A stretch of 64,000 nucleotides of DNA from NCBI RefSeq assembly GCF_001425085.1, contig NZ_LMDN01000001.1, forward strand, positions 881,100 through 945,099. The letters are read 5' to 3'. The stretch comes from Leifsonia sp. Root4 (GTDB taxonomy: Bacteria > Actinomycetota > Actinomycetes > Actinomycetales > Microbacteriaceae). Positions 8,269 through 17,514 of this stretch are shown piece by piece; the stretch's first letter is position 1; each line of letters opens with the position of its first letter. Position numbers and translations under genes: made by a program. The notes beneath the pieces were generated by a model. That model saw only the letters and a list, made by a program, of their open reading frames with translations. It did not search any database and had not been told where the DNA came from.

Positions 8269-9093
8269 TCATCCTTTGAGTGCCCCTGACATGAATCCCT
8301 TGATGTAGAAGCGCTGCAACACGAGGAAGAGCAACACGCAGGGCAGGGCCAGAACGACCACACCGGCCTCAGTGACGCCATAGTCGACTGCCCCCATGGC
8401 CTGTTGCCGCAGATTGGCGACCGCCAGGGGCAGCGGGGCGAGCGCGGAGTCGTTGATGAGGATCAACGGTGCGATGAAGTCGTTCCATGCGGCGAGGAAC
8501 GCGTACAGGCTGATCGTGATCAGGCCGGGCATCACCGCGGGGGTGAGAACGTGCCACAGCGCTCCCAGACTGCCTGTTCCGTCGACCAACGCCGATTCCT
8601 CAAGCTCCGTCGGCACCGCCTCGAAGGAGATGCGCATCATGAAGATCGAGAAGGGCAGTTGGTACATCGTGAGCACGAGGCTCAGCCCGACGAGCGAGTT
8701 GGTCAGACCCAGGTTGCCGAGCAACACATACAGGGGCACGAGCAGGGTGGCATAGGGAACCATGAGGATCGCGAGCACCATCAGGAAGAGCAGGTTCTTG
8801 CCGGGGAACTCAAAGCGCGCAAACGCGTAACCGGCAAGCAGGGAGATGAACGCGACGAGGATCACAGTCAGGCCAGAGACGATGACGCTGTTCAGGATGT
8901 AGGTCGGCAGACCGGCGTCGTAATTCATCAACTTGACGTAGTTTCCGAAGCCGAAGCCCTCGCTCTGCGCCGTGCCGCCCTGTGGGGACACGGAGGCGAA
9001 GGCGCTCCACACGAGCGGGAAAAGGAAGATGATGGCGAGGCCGCCGGTCAACACGTAGTACGGAGTGCGAGAGAGCTGTCGTAGTTGTTTCAT
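8269..9093 (-). CDS. Carbohydrate ABC transporter permease, MalG type
   Basis: This 274-residue permease completes the channel of the importer that serves GH127. About six membrane helices are visible, and the ATPase-contact EAA loop reads LEESALVDGTGSLGALWHVLTP at about residues 185-206. The ATG at 9093 follows AAGGA by 9 bases. A second ATG at 9099 overlaps the stop of the upstream permease as TAATG and would add only two residues. Either way the two genes are translationally coupled. No ATPase gene is present locally, so a shared MsiK-type ATPase elsewhere is likely. Confidence 0.92.
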   Translation of the reverse strand: MKQLRQLSRTPYYVLTGGLAIIFLFPLVWSAFASVSPQGGTAQSEGFGFGNYVKLMNYDAGLPTYILNSVIVSGLTVILVAFISLLAGYAFARFEFPGKNLLFLMVLAILMVPYATLLVPLYVLLGNLGLTNSLVGLSLVLTMYQLPFSIFMMRISFEAVPTELEESALVDGTGSLGALWHVLTPAVMPGLITISLYAFLAAWNDFIAPLILINDSALAPLPLAVANLRQQAMGAVDYGVTEAGVVVLALPCVLLFLVLQRFYIKGFMSGALKG

Positions 9094-9098
9094 GAGCA

Positions 9099-10034
9099 TT
9101 AGTCCTTCGCCCGCAAGCCGCGGAACTGCACGAGATTGATGACGACAAGGGCGAGGAGGACGAAGATCGACAGCGCTGCGGCAGAGCCGAGGTCGAACTT
9201 CTGGAAGGCCTCGCGGTAGATCAGCTGCACGATGGTGATCGTCGAATTGTCTGGCCCACCCTTGGTGAGGATGTAGAACTGGTCGAATGCCAGCAGCGAG
9301 CCGGTGATGCACAGGATCAAGGAGAGTGCGATCGACGGGCGCAGCAGCGGGAGCGTGATGTGGCGGAACTGCTTCCAGCGGCCAGCTCCGTCGAGATTGG
9401 CTGCCTCGTAGATATCGGGCGAGATGCCCTGGAGGCCAACCATCAGGATCAGCATGTAGAAGCCGGTGAACCGCCAGATGATCAGGAAGACCGTCGACCA
9501 GAGCGCGGCTTCCGGCGTGCCGAGGAAGGAGATCGGCTCGTCGATGAGCCCGAGGCTCTCCAGGATCGGACTGATCGGCCCGATGTTCGGGCTGTAGAGC
9601 CCCCAGAACAGCAGGGATGCGGATGCCAACCCAAGCGCGCTCGGGACGAGGATCGCCGTGCGGAGGAAAGAATTCCATTTGGTGCTCTCCTGCACGAGCA
9701 GCGCAATGCCGAGCGCGAGCGCGAGCATGATGATCGTGACGATCACGGTGTACTTGATCGTGAACACGACGCTGGGCCAGAGCAGGGGATTGTCGGCGAG
9801 ACCGGTGAAGTTGTCTGGCGCATTGATGCCGTTGTCGCCGCCGAGCAGCGACCAGTCGCTGATCGACATCTGACCAACCGTGAGCAGCGGCACGATGAAG
9901 AGCAGGATCACGAAGATAGCCAGTGGGGCTGCATAGGCGAGGCCCTGGGCCGAGCGAGTGCGGAACCAGCTCTGCTTGCGTCGTTGCTGGAGTGGCTGCG
10001 TGCTCTGCGCGGGTCGCGCGGAGGTGATGGTCAT
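9099..10034 (-). CDS. Carbohydrate ABC transporter permease, MalF type
   Basis: This 311-residue inner-membrane permease has a hydrophilic N-terminal tail of about 35 residues, then six helices beginning with YAAPLAIFVILLFIVPLL. The EAA loop reads IYEAANLDGAGRWKQFRHI, and the C-terminal loop FDQFYILTKGGPDNST is typical of CUT1 permeases. The start at 10034 has GGAGAAACATC just before ATG. The longer open frame upstream to 10445 overlaps the binding-protein gene and is not coding. It is the second gene of the operon, 113 bases after the solute-binding gene with a strong hairpin between them. Confidence 0.93.
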   Translation of the reverse strand: MTITSARPAQSTQPLQQRRKQSWFRTRSAQGLAYAAPLAIFVILLFIVPLLTVGQMSISDWSLLGGDNGINAPDNFTGLADNPLLWPSVVFTIKYTVIVTIIMLALALGIALLVQESTKWNSFLRTAILVPSALGLASASLLFWGLYSPNIGPISPILESLGLIDEPISFLGTPEAALWSTVFLIIWRFTGFYMLILMVGLQGISPDIYEAANLDGAGRWKQFRHITLPLLRPSIALSLILCITGSLLAFDQFYILTKGGPDNSTITIVQLIYREAFQKFDLGSAAALSIFVLLALVVINLVQFRGLRAKD

Positions 10035-10099
10035 GATGTTTCTCCTGACAAGGCCTCCGCAGCGATGCCGCGTGGCCATGGTGTTGCGGTGCAGAGGGA

Positions 10100-10130
10100 C
10101 CGGGCACGGCTCGGAACGAACCGTGCCCGG
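10100..10130 (-). terminator. Intra-operon hairpin between binding protein and permeases
   Basis: CCGGGCACGG (10100-10109) pairs perfectly with CCGTGCCCGG (10121-10130) over an 11-base loop. It lies between the solute-binding gene and the first permease, with no T tract. Hairpins at this place are known to protect the upstream mRNA or reduce downstream expression, which gives more binding protein than permease. That role is inferred. Confidence 0.65.
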
Positions 10131-10147
10131 AGTGACACTCGTGGCGT

Positions 10148-11434
10148 TTAGCCGGCGAGGACCGTGCTCAGCGCGTCGTTGTCCTTCTCCAGCGAGCTCG
10201 CATCGCCGAACACCTGGTTGCGGAACAGCACCAGCCATGGTCCGTTCGGGTCGTTGAACGCCGCTCCGAAGTTGAGTGAGTACGGGGTCGTTCCCTTGCC
10301 AGCGACCTCGTTGATCGTCACGACGCGGGGGTCCTTTTCGGAGTACTTGTTCGAGGCGAGGTCGGTGCGGGCGACAACGTCGCCGTTCTTCGCGAGCACC
10401 TCGACCTGGGCTTCGTCGCCGAGGGTCCATGACAGGAAGTCCCACGCGGCATCCGCATTCTTGCTCGTCGCGGAGATGCCGATGCTGTCGCCGCCGACGA
10501 ACGTCGACTCTCCCCCGTCGATGCCGGGGATTACGGCGACTCCGGTGTAGTCGGGCATCGAGCCGAGCATCGTCGACGGCATCGGCATCACGCCGATGTT
10601 TCCCTCGGCGAACGGAGCAACCCAGGTTGCTCCGGTCTCGTCCTTGGTTCCCGGTGCGACGATTCCATCAGCTGCGAGCCCGCGGTACGTCTCGTAGAAG
10701 GTCTGGGCATCTGCGCTGGCGAGGTCCGACTCCGTTCCGTCGTCGTTCATGACGGATCCGCCGGCTCCCCAGATCCAGGGGAATCCGGTGAACACCATGC
10801 AGCCACCACAATTTCCGCCGAAGAAGGTTCCGCTCACGTCGCCGCCGAGCGCGTCGATGGCGCGTGCCTGCTCGTCGAACTCCGCGAGCGTGGTCGGCGG
10901 CTTCTCGGGGTCGAGGCCGGCCTTCTCGTAGAGATCCTTGTTGTAAAACATCACGGAAAGGTCCATGGTGTGGGGGACAACATACGACTTGCCGTCCACC
11001 GTGCCGACCTCGACGTGCGACTGCGCGATGTCCGCGGCGAACGGCAGCGCGGCGATGCGGTCGGTGATGTCGAGGTAGAGCCCCTGCGAGGTGTAGTTCG
11101 GAGCGAACACGACGTCGGACGCGAAGATGTCCGGCAGGCTCTTGGAGCCTGCAGCCGCACCGATCTTCGTCTGGTAGTCGTCCGTGGGGATGATGGTGAG
11201 CTTGACCTGGTTGTCATGGCTGGCGTTGTAGGCATCCACGAACGCCTGGCTCTGGATCTGGGTCGCCGCCCGGGTCCACATGGTGAGCTCGGTGCCACCC
11301 TCTGGCGTTGCCTCGCCACTGTCGCCGGCGGTCGAACATGCGGTGAGAACAAGGGTGGCCGCCGCGACGGCTGCGAGTCCACCGACGATGCGACGGCGAG
11401 TGTTTCGATTGCCTGGCTGTGTGCTTGCGAACAT
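10148..11434 (-). CDS. Extracellular solute-binding lipoprotein of sugar ABC transporter
   Basis: This 428-residue protein captures an oligosaccharide outside the cell and delivers it to the two permeases encoded downstream. The N terminus has an RRR-rich start, the hydrophobic segment IVGGLAAVAAATLVLTA and a lipobox LTAC, so it should be a lipoprotein anchored at Cys 32. The mature part has family-1 binding-protein features such as ELTMWTRAATQ and the WDFLSWTLGDEAQ helix. ATG at 11434 is chosen because AGGAGGA lies about 11 bases upstream and the extra residues of the longer frame do not fit a signal peptide. Neighbouring GH127 suggests an arabinose-containing ligand. Confidence 0.92.
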   Translation of the reverse strand: MFASTQPGNRNTRRRIVGGLAAVAAATLVLTACSTAGDSGEATPEGGTELTMWTRAATQIQSQAFVDAYNASHDNQVKLTIIPTDDYQTKIGAAAGSKSLPDIFASDVVFAPNYTSQGLYLDITDRIAALPFAADIAQSHVEVGTVDGKSYVVPHTMDLSVMFYNKDLYEKAGLDPEKPPTTLAEFDEQARAIDALGGDVSGTFFGGNCGGCMVFTGFPWIWGAGGSVMNDDGTESDLASADAQTFYETYRGLAADGIVAPGTKDETGATWVAPFAEGNIGVMPMPSTMLGSMPDYTGVAVIPGIDGGESTFVGGDSIGISATSKNADAAWDFLSWTLGDEAQVEVLAKNGDVVARTDLASNKYSEKDPRVVTINEVAGKGTTPYSLNFGAAFNDPNGPWLVLFRNQVFGDASSLEKDNDALSTVLAG

Positions 11435-11603
11435 GTGAGTGCTGTCCTCCTGCTCCTCATTGAGCTGTGCAACGACACTCTGTCGCCACACACCGGGAAT
11501 GCTGTGCGCATCCCAGACCGTGCCATCCGGAAGGCAGCCGGATTAGCATTGGTGAATAGTGCCTTTCCGACTGGTATCGCGGAGCTCTTGCGAGACCTCG
11601 CGA

Positions 11604-11620
11604 AACTTTCCGAAAAGGTT
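11604..11620. promoter_or_regulatory. Candidate LacI operator (imperfect palindrome)
   Basis: AACTTTCCGAAAAGGTT has palindromic arms (AAC-TT and AA-GTT) around a CG-containing centre, the usual design of LacI-family sites. It lies in the divergent region between the binding-protein gene and the LacI gene, 170 bases before the former's ATG. The match is imperfect. Confidence 0.4.
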
Positions 11621-11661
11621 TTCATCACCGTACGACCGCGCTACACTCGCAGTCAAGCCCA

Positions 11662-11682
11662 TTCGGCAAAACAGTTGCCGAA
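11662..11682. promoter_or_regulatory. Perfect inverted repeat before the LacI gene
   Basis: TTCGGCAA (11662-11669) is followed by five bases and then its exact complement TTGCCGAA (11675-11682). The site ends 22 bases before the regulator's ATG, just upstream of its GAGGAGG ribosome site. It is a good candidate for LacI autoregulation. Confidence 0.6.
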
Positions 11683-11704
11683 AATTCCCGCGAGGAGGAC
11701 TCCA

Positions 11705-12745
11705 ATGGCGGAACCAGTCGCGCACGGCACGGACGAGCGATTCAAACCGGCGACGCTGAAGGACGTGGCGTTGCTCGCCGGCGTCTCCATCGCCACCGTC
11801 TCGAAAGCACTCAACGGGCGAGAGCACGTGCGGGCGGAAACACGCGTTCGCGTGCAGCATGCGGCCGAGAAGCTGAACTTCTCGCCCAACGTGCTCGCCC
11901 AGGGCCTCCTGGCCGGTCGCACCGGAACGGTCGGACTTCTCACCAGCGATCTCGACGGTCGCTTCTCCATCCCGGTGATGATGGGGGCCGAGGATGCATT
12001 CGGGTCCGGCAGCACGTCGGTCTTCCTGTGCGATGCCCGCGGCGATTCGATTCGGGAGCAGCATCACCTCCGGGCTCTGCTCAGCCGCCGCGTCGATGGG
12101 CTCATCATCGTTGGAGACACGACGAACCCGCGGGAGACCCTGGGTCACGACATCCCGGTTCCCGTCGTTTACGCCTATGCCCCATCCATCGACCCTCGCG
12201 ATGTATCGGTCGTGAGTGACAACGTCGGTGCCGGCCAGATCGCGGCGGACCATCTGGTCGAGTGCGGCCGTCGCCGCATCGCATACATCTCCGGTGACGT
12301 GAACTATCGGGCGGCGGTTGAGCGTGTCGAGGGAGCGTCACGTGCGCTGTCCGCGCACGGGCTCGAGCTCGTCGGCGGTGAGGCGCTGTACGGCGCCTGG
12401 AGCGAGGGATGGGGACGAGGTGCCGTTCGCACACTGCTCGCGCGGCATCCCGACATCGATGCGATCCTCTGTGGAAGCGATCAGATCGCTCGTGGGGCGC
12501 TTGACGCCCTCCGTGAGGCCGGACGCGACGTGCCCGGTGACATCGCGGTGATGGGCCACGATAACTGGGAGCAAATCGCCGCCCAATCCCGCCCGCCACT
12601 GTCAACCATCGATATGAATCTCGAACAGGTGGGGCGCAAGGCCGCTCATCTGCTGTTCGCCGCAATCGACGGCGCCGTCAAACCGGGAGTGCACAGCATC
12701 GCCACCCGTTTGGTGACCAGGGGATCGACTGCGCTGGCCGACTAG
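11705..12745 (+). CDS. LacI-family transcriptional regulator
   Basis: This 346-residue repressor is divergent from the GH127 importer operon and probably controls it in response to the imported sugar. The N-terminal helix-turn-helix is LKDVALLAGVSIATVSKALNG at about residues 18-38, followed by the hinge helix NFSPNVLAQGLLAG. The periplasmic-binding-protein-like core includes DGLIIVGDTTN, VVSDNVGAGQIAADHLVECGRRRIAYISG and the GHDNWE segment. GAGGAGG lies 7 bases before ATG 11705; the long open frame upstream is not coding because it runs antisense through the binding-protein gene. Ligand identity is unknown. Confidence 0.93.
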   Translation: MAEPVAHGTDERFKPATLKDVALLAGVSIATVSKALNGREHVRAETRVRVQHAAEKLNFSPNVLAQGLLAGRTGTVGLLTSDLDGRFSIPVMMGAEDAFGSGSTSVFLCDARGDSIREQHHLRALLSRRVDGLIIVGDTTNPRETLGHDIPVPVVYAYAPSIDPRDVSVVSDNVGAGQIAADHLVECGRRRIAYISGDVNYRAAVERVEGASRALSAHGLELVGGEALYGAWSEGWGRGAVRTLLARHPDIDAILCGSDQIARGALDALREAGRDVPGDIAVMGHDNWEQIAAQSRPPLSTIDMNLEQVGRKAAHLLFAAIDGAVKPGVHSIATRLVTRGSTALAD

Positions 12746-12789
12746 CCCGGAGCGGCCGGTGGCGCGCTTCGATCAAGACGCGTGATCAG

Positions 12790-12828
12790 CAACAGGGGAG
12801 GAGCGCCGTCGGCGCCCCTCCCCTGTTG
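12790..12828. terminator. Bidirectional terminator between LacI gene and small-protein gene
   Basis: CAACAGGGGAGGAGCGCC pairs with GGCGCCCCTCCCCTGTTG over a three-base loop, an 18-bp stem with one G-T mismatch. It lies 45 bases after the LacI stop and 21 bases after the stop of the convergent small gene. Confidence 0.85.
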
Positions 12829-12848
12829 TCTGCCACTCAGCTACGCGG

Positions 12849-13046
12849 TCAGTTGTCGCGCAGTTCCTCTTTGACCTCGTTGCGCTTCTTCACGGAGTCG
12901 GCCTCGGCCTCGGCCCTCTTCACCTCGGCATCCGCTTTCACCTCATCGATCTTGTCACTGACCCGATCGACGGTGTCTTCGACCGAGCGCGACACCTTCT
13001 CGGCTGCGGCGCCGGCTGTCTCCTTGGCGTCATCGAGAATTCCCAT
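12849..13046 (-). CDS. Small charged coiled-coil-like protein
   Basis: This 65-residue cytosolic protein is almost entirely helical and rich in Lys, Glu, Asp and Ala (for example DKIDEVKADAEVKRAEAEAD). It has no membrane segment. A strong AGGAGGAAAAT site precedes ATG 13046. It resembles the small stress-related helical proteins of the CsbD/YtxH kind in composition, but I do not recognise a defined family. The next upstream gene encodes a GlsB-type stress membrane protein, separated from it by a strong hairpin, so the two may share a stress role but are probably separate transcripts. Confidence 0.75.
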   Translation of the reverse strand: MGILDDAKETAGAAAEKVSRSVEDTVDRVSDKIDEVKADAEVKRAEAEADSVKKRNEVKEELRDN

Positions 13047-13087
13047 ATTTTCCTCCTACTGCGAGTCGTATACAGACGAATGCGTGA

Positions 13088-13125
13088 GGCCGTGGCGGCT
13101 CAGAGAGCCCTGAGCCGCCACGGCC
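13088..13125 (-). terminator. Stem-loop after the GlsB-type gene
   Basis: GGCCGTGGCGGCTCAG (13088-13103) pairs perfectly with CTGAGCCGCCACGGCC (13110-13125) over a six-base loop. It starts 15 bases past the GlsB stop on the minus strand. Confidence 0.75.
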
Positions 13126-13140
13126 CGCGAGTGACCGCGC

Positions 13141-13413
13141 CTACGCGGTCTTCTTGCGGCCGAAGATGAGCCCCCAGATCAGGAGCACGACGATCGAACC
13201 GGCGATGGCCACCAGCCAGGTCTGGATCGACCAGAACTCTTCGAGGCTGACGTTGAACAGCAGGCCACCCAGCCATCCACCGAGCATCGCGCCAACGACA
13301 CCGAGCAGGAGTGTGACGAACCACCCACCGCCCTGGTTGCCGGGCAGAATCAGCTTGGCGAGGGCCCCGGCGATCAAGCCGAGGAGAAGAAATGCAAAGA
13401 ACCCCATGGTCAT
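13141..13413 (-). CDS. GlsB/YeaQ/YmgE family stress-response membrane protein
   Basis: This 90-residue inner-membrane protein has three hydrophobic segments and the family's glycine-rich signatures GLIAGALAKLILPGNQGGGW and LLGVVGAMLGGWLGG. Members are general-stress or transglycosylase-associated small proteins of uncertain biochemical role. The C terminus ends with the basic FGRKKTA tail. GAAGGGAT lies directly before ATG 13413; a second ATG six bases later (13407) has slightly better spacing. The long upstream frame to 13650 is not conserved. Confidence 0.88.
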   Translation of the reverse strand: MTMGFFAFLLLGLIAGALAKLILPGNQGGGWFVTLLLGVVGAMLGGWLGGLLFNVSLEEFWSIQTWLVAIAGSIVVLLIWGLIFGRKKTA

Positions 13414-13615
13414 ATCCCTTCCCGTTGAGGGTCGAACGCCGAGCGTCCGATCCCTGCTCCCCAATGAAGCTGAGGAGCGGACTCCACCGTCCCACTCCGG
13501 CACGGCGAATGCAACCCATTCGGGGTACAAAATGCCAATCGAGACGATGCTGTTCCCCGCAAACACGGGGCACGGAGCGTGGAGCTGGGAAAGCCCTGAG
13601 AGGCCGCTGACGAGC

Positions 13616-14296
13616 TCAGTCTTCGACGATAATGCCCAAGTTCGACGCAATCGCCGGGGCGAGCATGCCGAGCTGCAGCTCGTTGATTGTGACGCCGGCG
13701 AGATTGCGGATGCCGGCCACCTCCTGCACGTCGGCGCCGCGCAGGTCGAAGTCGCGAACGGTCGCGTTGTTCAGGTCGAGTGCGCGGACCCCGCACCCGT
13801 CGAACGCGACCCGTTCGGCCTTGGCCCCGCCGAGGTCGAGCTCGTCGATGGTGCAGTCGACAAAGAGGATGTCGAACAGGCTGGAGCCGCGCAGGTTGAC
13901 GTAGCCGAGCTTGCAGTTCTCAATGCGGAGAGCCCGTAATCCCGACTCGTAGAGCTCGGCCGAACCGATGCGCGACTCACGAATGACGACGTCGCGCCAG
14001 GTCGAACGCGCCGCCCGAAGGACGGGAACGTTGAAACCGTTCAGCGCCGAGTCGACGATCCGGATACTGCGCATCTCGGCCTCGTCGGCAATGACACCCG
14101 CGAAGGTGCTCTCGCTCACCGTCGCGAAGTCGAGGGCGAAGGTCTCGAGGCTGAGCGCCTCGAAGGCGAGCGCGTCGATGCCCGAGTTCGCCCCGAGATC
14201 TCCCGCGTAACCCGCGGCGAGATTCTGCGGATCGACCCGGTCCAGCCGCGGGGCCTTCGTCGCGGAACGGGCTGTTTTCGTACGGCGTTCGGGCAT
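13616..14296 (-). CDS. Pentapeptide-repeat-like protein
   Basis: This 226-residue cytosolic protein has a degenerate run of A(D/N)LxX-type units from about residue 60 to 205, for example LRALRIENCKLGYVNLRGSSL and ALDLNNATVRDFDLRGADV, which should fold as a right-handed beta-helix. The first 40 residues are basic and unstructured. The specific function is unknown; some relatives protect DNA gyrase, but nothing here shows that. GAGGAGG precedes ATG by 8 bases. It stands alone between the GlsB gene and the SMR pair. Confidence 0.85.
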   Translation of the reverse strand: MPERRTKTARSATKAPRLDRVDPQNLAAGYAGDLGANSGIDALAFEALSLETFALDFATVSESTFAGVIADEAEMRSIRIVDSALNGFNVPVLRAARSTWRDVVIRESRIGSAELYESGLRALRIENCKLGYVNLRGSSLFDILFVDCTIDELDLGGAKAERVAFDGCGVRALDLNNATVRDFDLRGADVQEVAGIRNLAGVTINELQLGMLAPAIASNLGIIVED

Positions 14297-14382
14297 CTGG
14301 CGCCCCTCCTCGTGCTGGCGTGAGCCCAGCCTATGTCGAAGCGCCGACGCCGGATTTGCGCTACTGGGACGACGCGCGACGC

Positions 14383-14712
14383 TCAGTGCGCCGCGCTACT
14401 GCCAAGCTCGACCGTGATCACGCCGACGGCGATGAGCGCGATGCCGATCGCCATCGTGCGCGAGAGCGGCTCCTTGAAGATGACGCGGGAGAGCACTGCG
14501 GTGAGTGCGATGCCCGTGGCCGCCCACACCCCGTACGCGACGGCCACCGGCATCCCGAAATGCAGTGAGAAGCCGAGGCACACGAACGCGGCGATGTAGC
14601 CGATGGCGATGGGCACAGCCCAGATCTTGCGCTTCAGCCCCTCGGAGGCGCGGAGCGAGAGCGTTGCCGCGACCTCGGTGATGATCGCGAGGGCGAGGAA
14701 GAGCCAGCTCAT
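14383..14712 (-). CDS. SMR-family efflux protein (second subunit of a pair)
   Basis: This 109-residue four-helix membrane protein belongs to the small multidrug resistance family. It has the essential membrane glutamate in the first helix (AIITEVAATLSLRASEGL, the E of ITE) and the family loop VAYGVWAATGIALTAVLS. Its ATG overlaps the stop of the upstream SMR gene as ATGA, so the two form a coupled pair and probably a hetero-dimeric antiporter like EbrAB or YkkCD. The substrate could be quaternary ammonium compounds or guanidinium. Confidence 0.93.
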   Translation of the reverse strand: MSWLFLALAIITEVAATLSLRASEGLKRKIWAVPIAIGYIAAFVCLGFSLHFGMPVAVAYGVWAATGIALTAVLSRVIFKEPLSRTMAIGIALIAVGVITVELGSSAAH

Positions 14713-15068
14713 GCGGCCACCTCCTCCCGCTCGCGCGCGGCGATGGCGCGCTGCGAGCCCACCTCGACGAGGAGGACGCCGCCGATGATCAGGATGATCC
14801 CGATGCCCATCACCGGTGTCAGCGGATCCCCGAAGATCACCGCGGAGAGCACCGCAGTCAGCGCGACGCCGCTGGCGCCCCAGATGCCGTAGGCGACGCC
14901 GACGGGCAGGCCGAGACGCAGGCAGACGGCGAGCAGCACCAGTGCGGAGGTGTAGCCAATGACGACCAGGACGTACCAGGCCGGGTTCGACAACGCGGCC
15001 TTCAGCGCGAGCGTCGCGGCGACCTCCACGGCGATCGCGACTCCGAGTGCGAACCATGCGCGACTCAT
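14709..15068 (-). CDS. SMR-family efflux protein (first subunit of a pair)
   Basis: This 119-residue four-helix membrane protein carries the family glutamate in helix 1 (AIAVEVAATLALKAAL) and the signature VAYGIWGASGVALTAVLSAVIF. It has a longer hydrophilic C-terminal tail than its partner, which is usual for one member of paired SMR systems. I chose ATG 15068; another in-frame ATG at 15077 is possible and neither has a strong ribosome site. A TACAAT hexamer on the minus strand (15200-15195) could be its -10 box. I looked for a guanidine riboswitch in the leader and did not see one. Confidence 0.92.
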   Translation of the reverse strand: MSRAWFALGVAIAVEVAATLALKAALSNPAWYVLVVIGYTSALVLLAVCLRLGLPVGVAYGIWGASGVALTAVLSAVIFGDPLTPVMGIGIILIIGGVLLVEVGSQRAIAAREREEVAA

Positions 15069-15316
15069 GAGCGGCATCCGCGGCCGCACGGGCCATGCTC
15101 GGTACGTCGAACGTGGACGATCACGGTCATCTCGCGCTGCACTTTCTCTTGGTGCACATCCGGCCGGTGGCCACACTCCGCCACGCCTTCCCAGATTGTA
15201 GGGGCAGCGCCGGGCTTTCATGCGAACTCCATGATGTGACCCGAAATCTCCGGAGGTCGAATGGGGCCTGCAGCGTCGCTGCGATTACACCAAAGCTTCA
15301 GTGAGAGGAAATTTTC

Positions 15317-15664
15317 ATGTCTGATGCAAGCACCGACGATGCTCCCGTTCTCGATCTGCTCGCCCGGATGACGGCCGACTCCCTCGACGCGTCAACCCTC
15401 GACCCCGACACGGTGATGTTGGTGCGTCTCGCCGCCCTCGTCGCCGTCGGGGCGCCGCCCGTTTCGTACGCGTTGAACATCGACGTCGGAGCCGAACTCG
15501 GCCTCGACGCCGATGACATCCGCGGCGTGCTGACGGCGATCGCCCCCATCGTCGGAACGGCGCGAGTCGCTGCCGCCACCGGCAACATCGTCCGGGCGCT
15601 GGCGGCGGAGATCGAGCTCGCCGATCTGGAGATCGCGCTGCTCGAAGACGAAGACGACGAGTAG
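15317..15664 (+). CDS. Carboxymuconolactone decarboxylase-like (AhpD-fold) protein
   Basis: This 115-residue helical protein matches the CMD/AhpD fold in pattern: LDPDTVMLVRLAALVAVGAPPVSYALNIDVGAELGL, then DDIRGVLTAIAPIVGTARVAAATGNI, here only named by their ends. It lacks the CxxC of the peroxidase-active AhpD type, so it is closer to the decarboxylase-like members. The C-terminal tail is very acidic (LLEDEDDE). GAGAGGA lies 8 bases before ATG, and a terminator follows, so it is a single-gene unit. Its substrate is unknown. Confidence 0.8.
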   Translation: MSDASTDDAPVLDLLARMTADSLDASTLDPDTVMLVRLAALVAVGAPPVSYALNIDVGAELGLDADDIRGVLTAIAPIVGTARVAAATGNIVRALAAEIELADLEIALLEDEDDE

Positions 15665-15685
15665 CCGTTCGGCCACGCAGGAGAT

Positions 15686-15716
15686 TCCCCTGATGTTGCC
15701 CGCATCAGGGGATTTT
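15686..15716 (+). terminator. Rho-independent terminator
   Basis: TCCCCTGATG pairs with CATCAGGGGA over a short loop and is followed by TTTT. It lies 21 bases past the stop of the CMD-like gene. Confidence 0.85.
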
Positions 15717-15794
15717 CTGTGGAGTGAAGCGGGGAGGGTTGGCCGCGGTCTCGCCCTTGGATCTAGCTCAGGGTGCGGTTGAGATCACTGGAGT

Positions 15795-17333
<1,539 letters not shown>

Positions 17334-17354
17334 GAGCGCGCGGATCACGAAACA

Positions 17355-17391
17355 AAGAAGAGGGCCTCCGCACTGCGGAGGCCCTCTTCTT
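17355..17391. terminator. Bidirectional terminator after the hydrolase gene
   Basis: GAAGAGGGCCTCCGC pairs perfectly with GCGGAGGCCCTCTTC over a three-base loop, flanked by A- and T-rich bases. It serves the hydrolase gene and may also serve the convergent cyclic-di-GMP gene. Confidence 0.85.
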
Positions 17392-17514
17392 CGGGTGGAT
17401 TCCCTGAGAATCCCCCGGATCCTTCAGCTATTCCCCCGGCGACGAGACCGTGCATCCCCTGTGCAGCGACCGGGATTCCGAAACAGGATGTGCCCCCTCG
17501 TGGACGTCTGGTGC

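Noticed and set aside
8269-10107. One 612-codon frame covering two permeases
   Set aside because: Only the last 274 codons are in the frame of a permease; the upstream part is out of frame with the MalF-type gene, so it is not a fusion.
15069-15300. Guanidine riboswitch before the SMR pair
   Set aside because: I looked for the conserved loops of the known guanidine classes in the minus-strand leader and did not find them.
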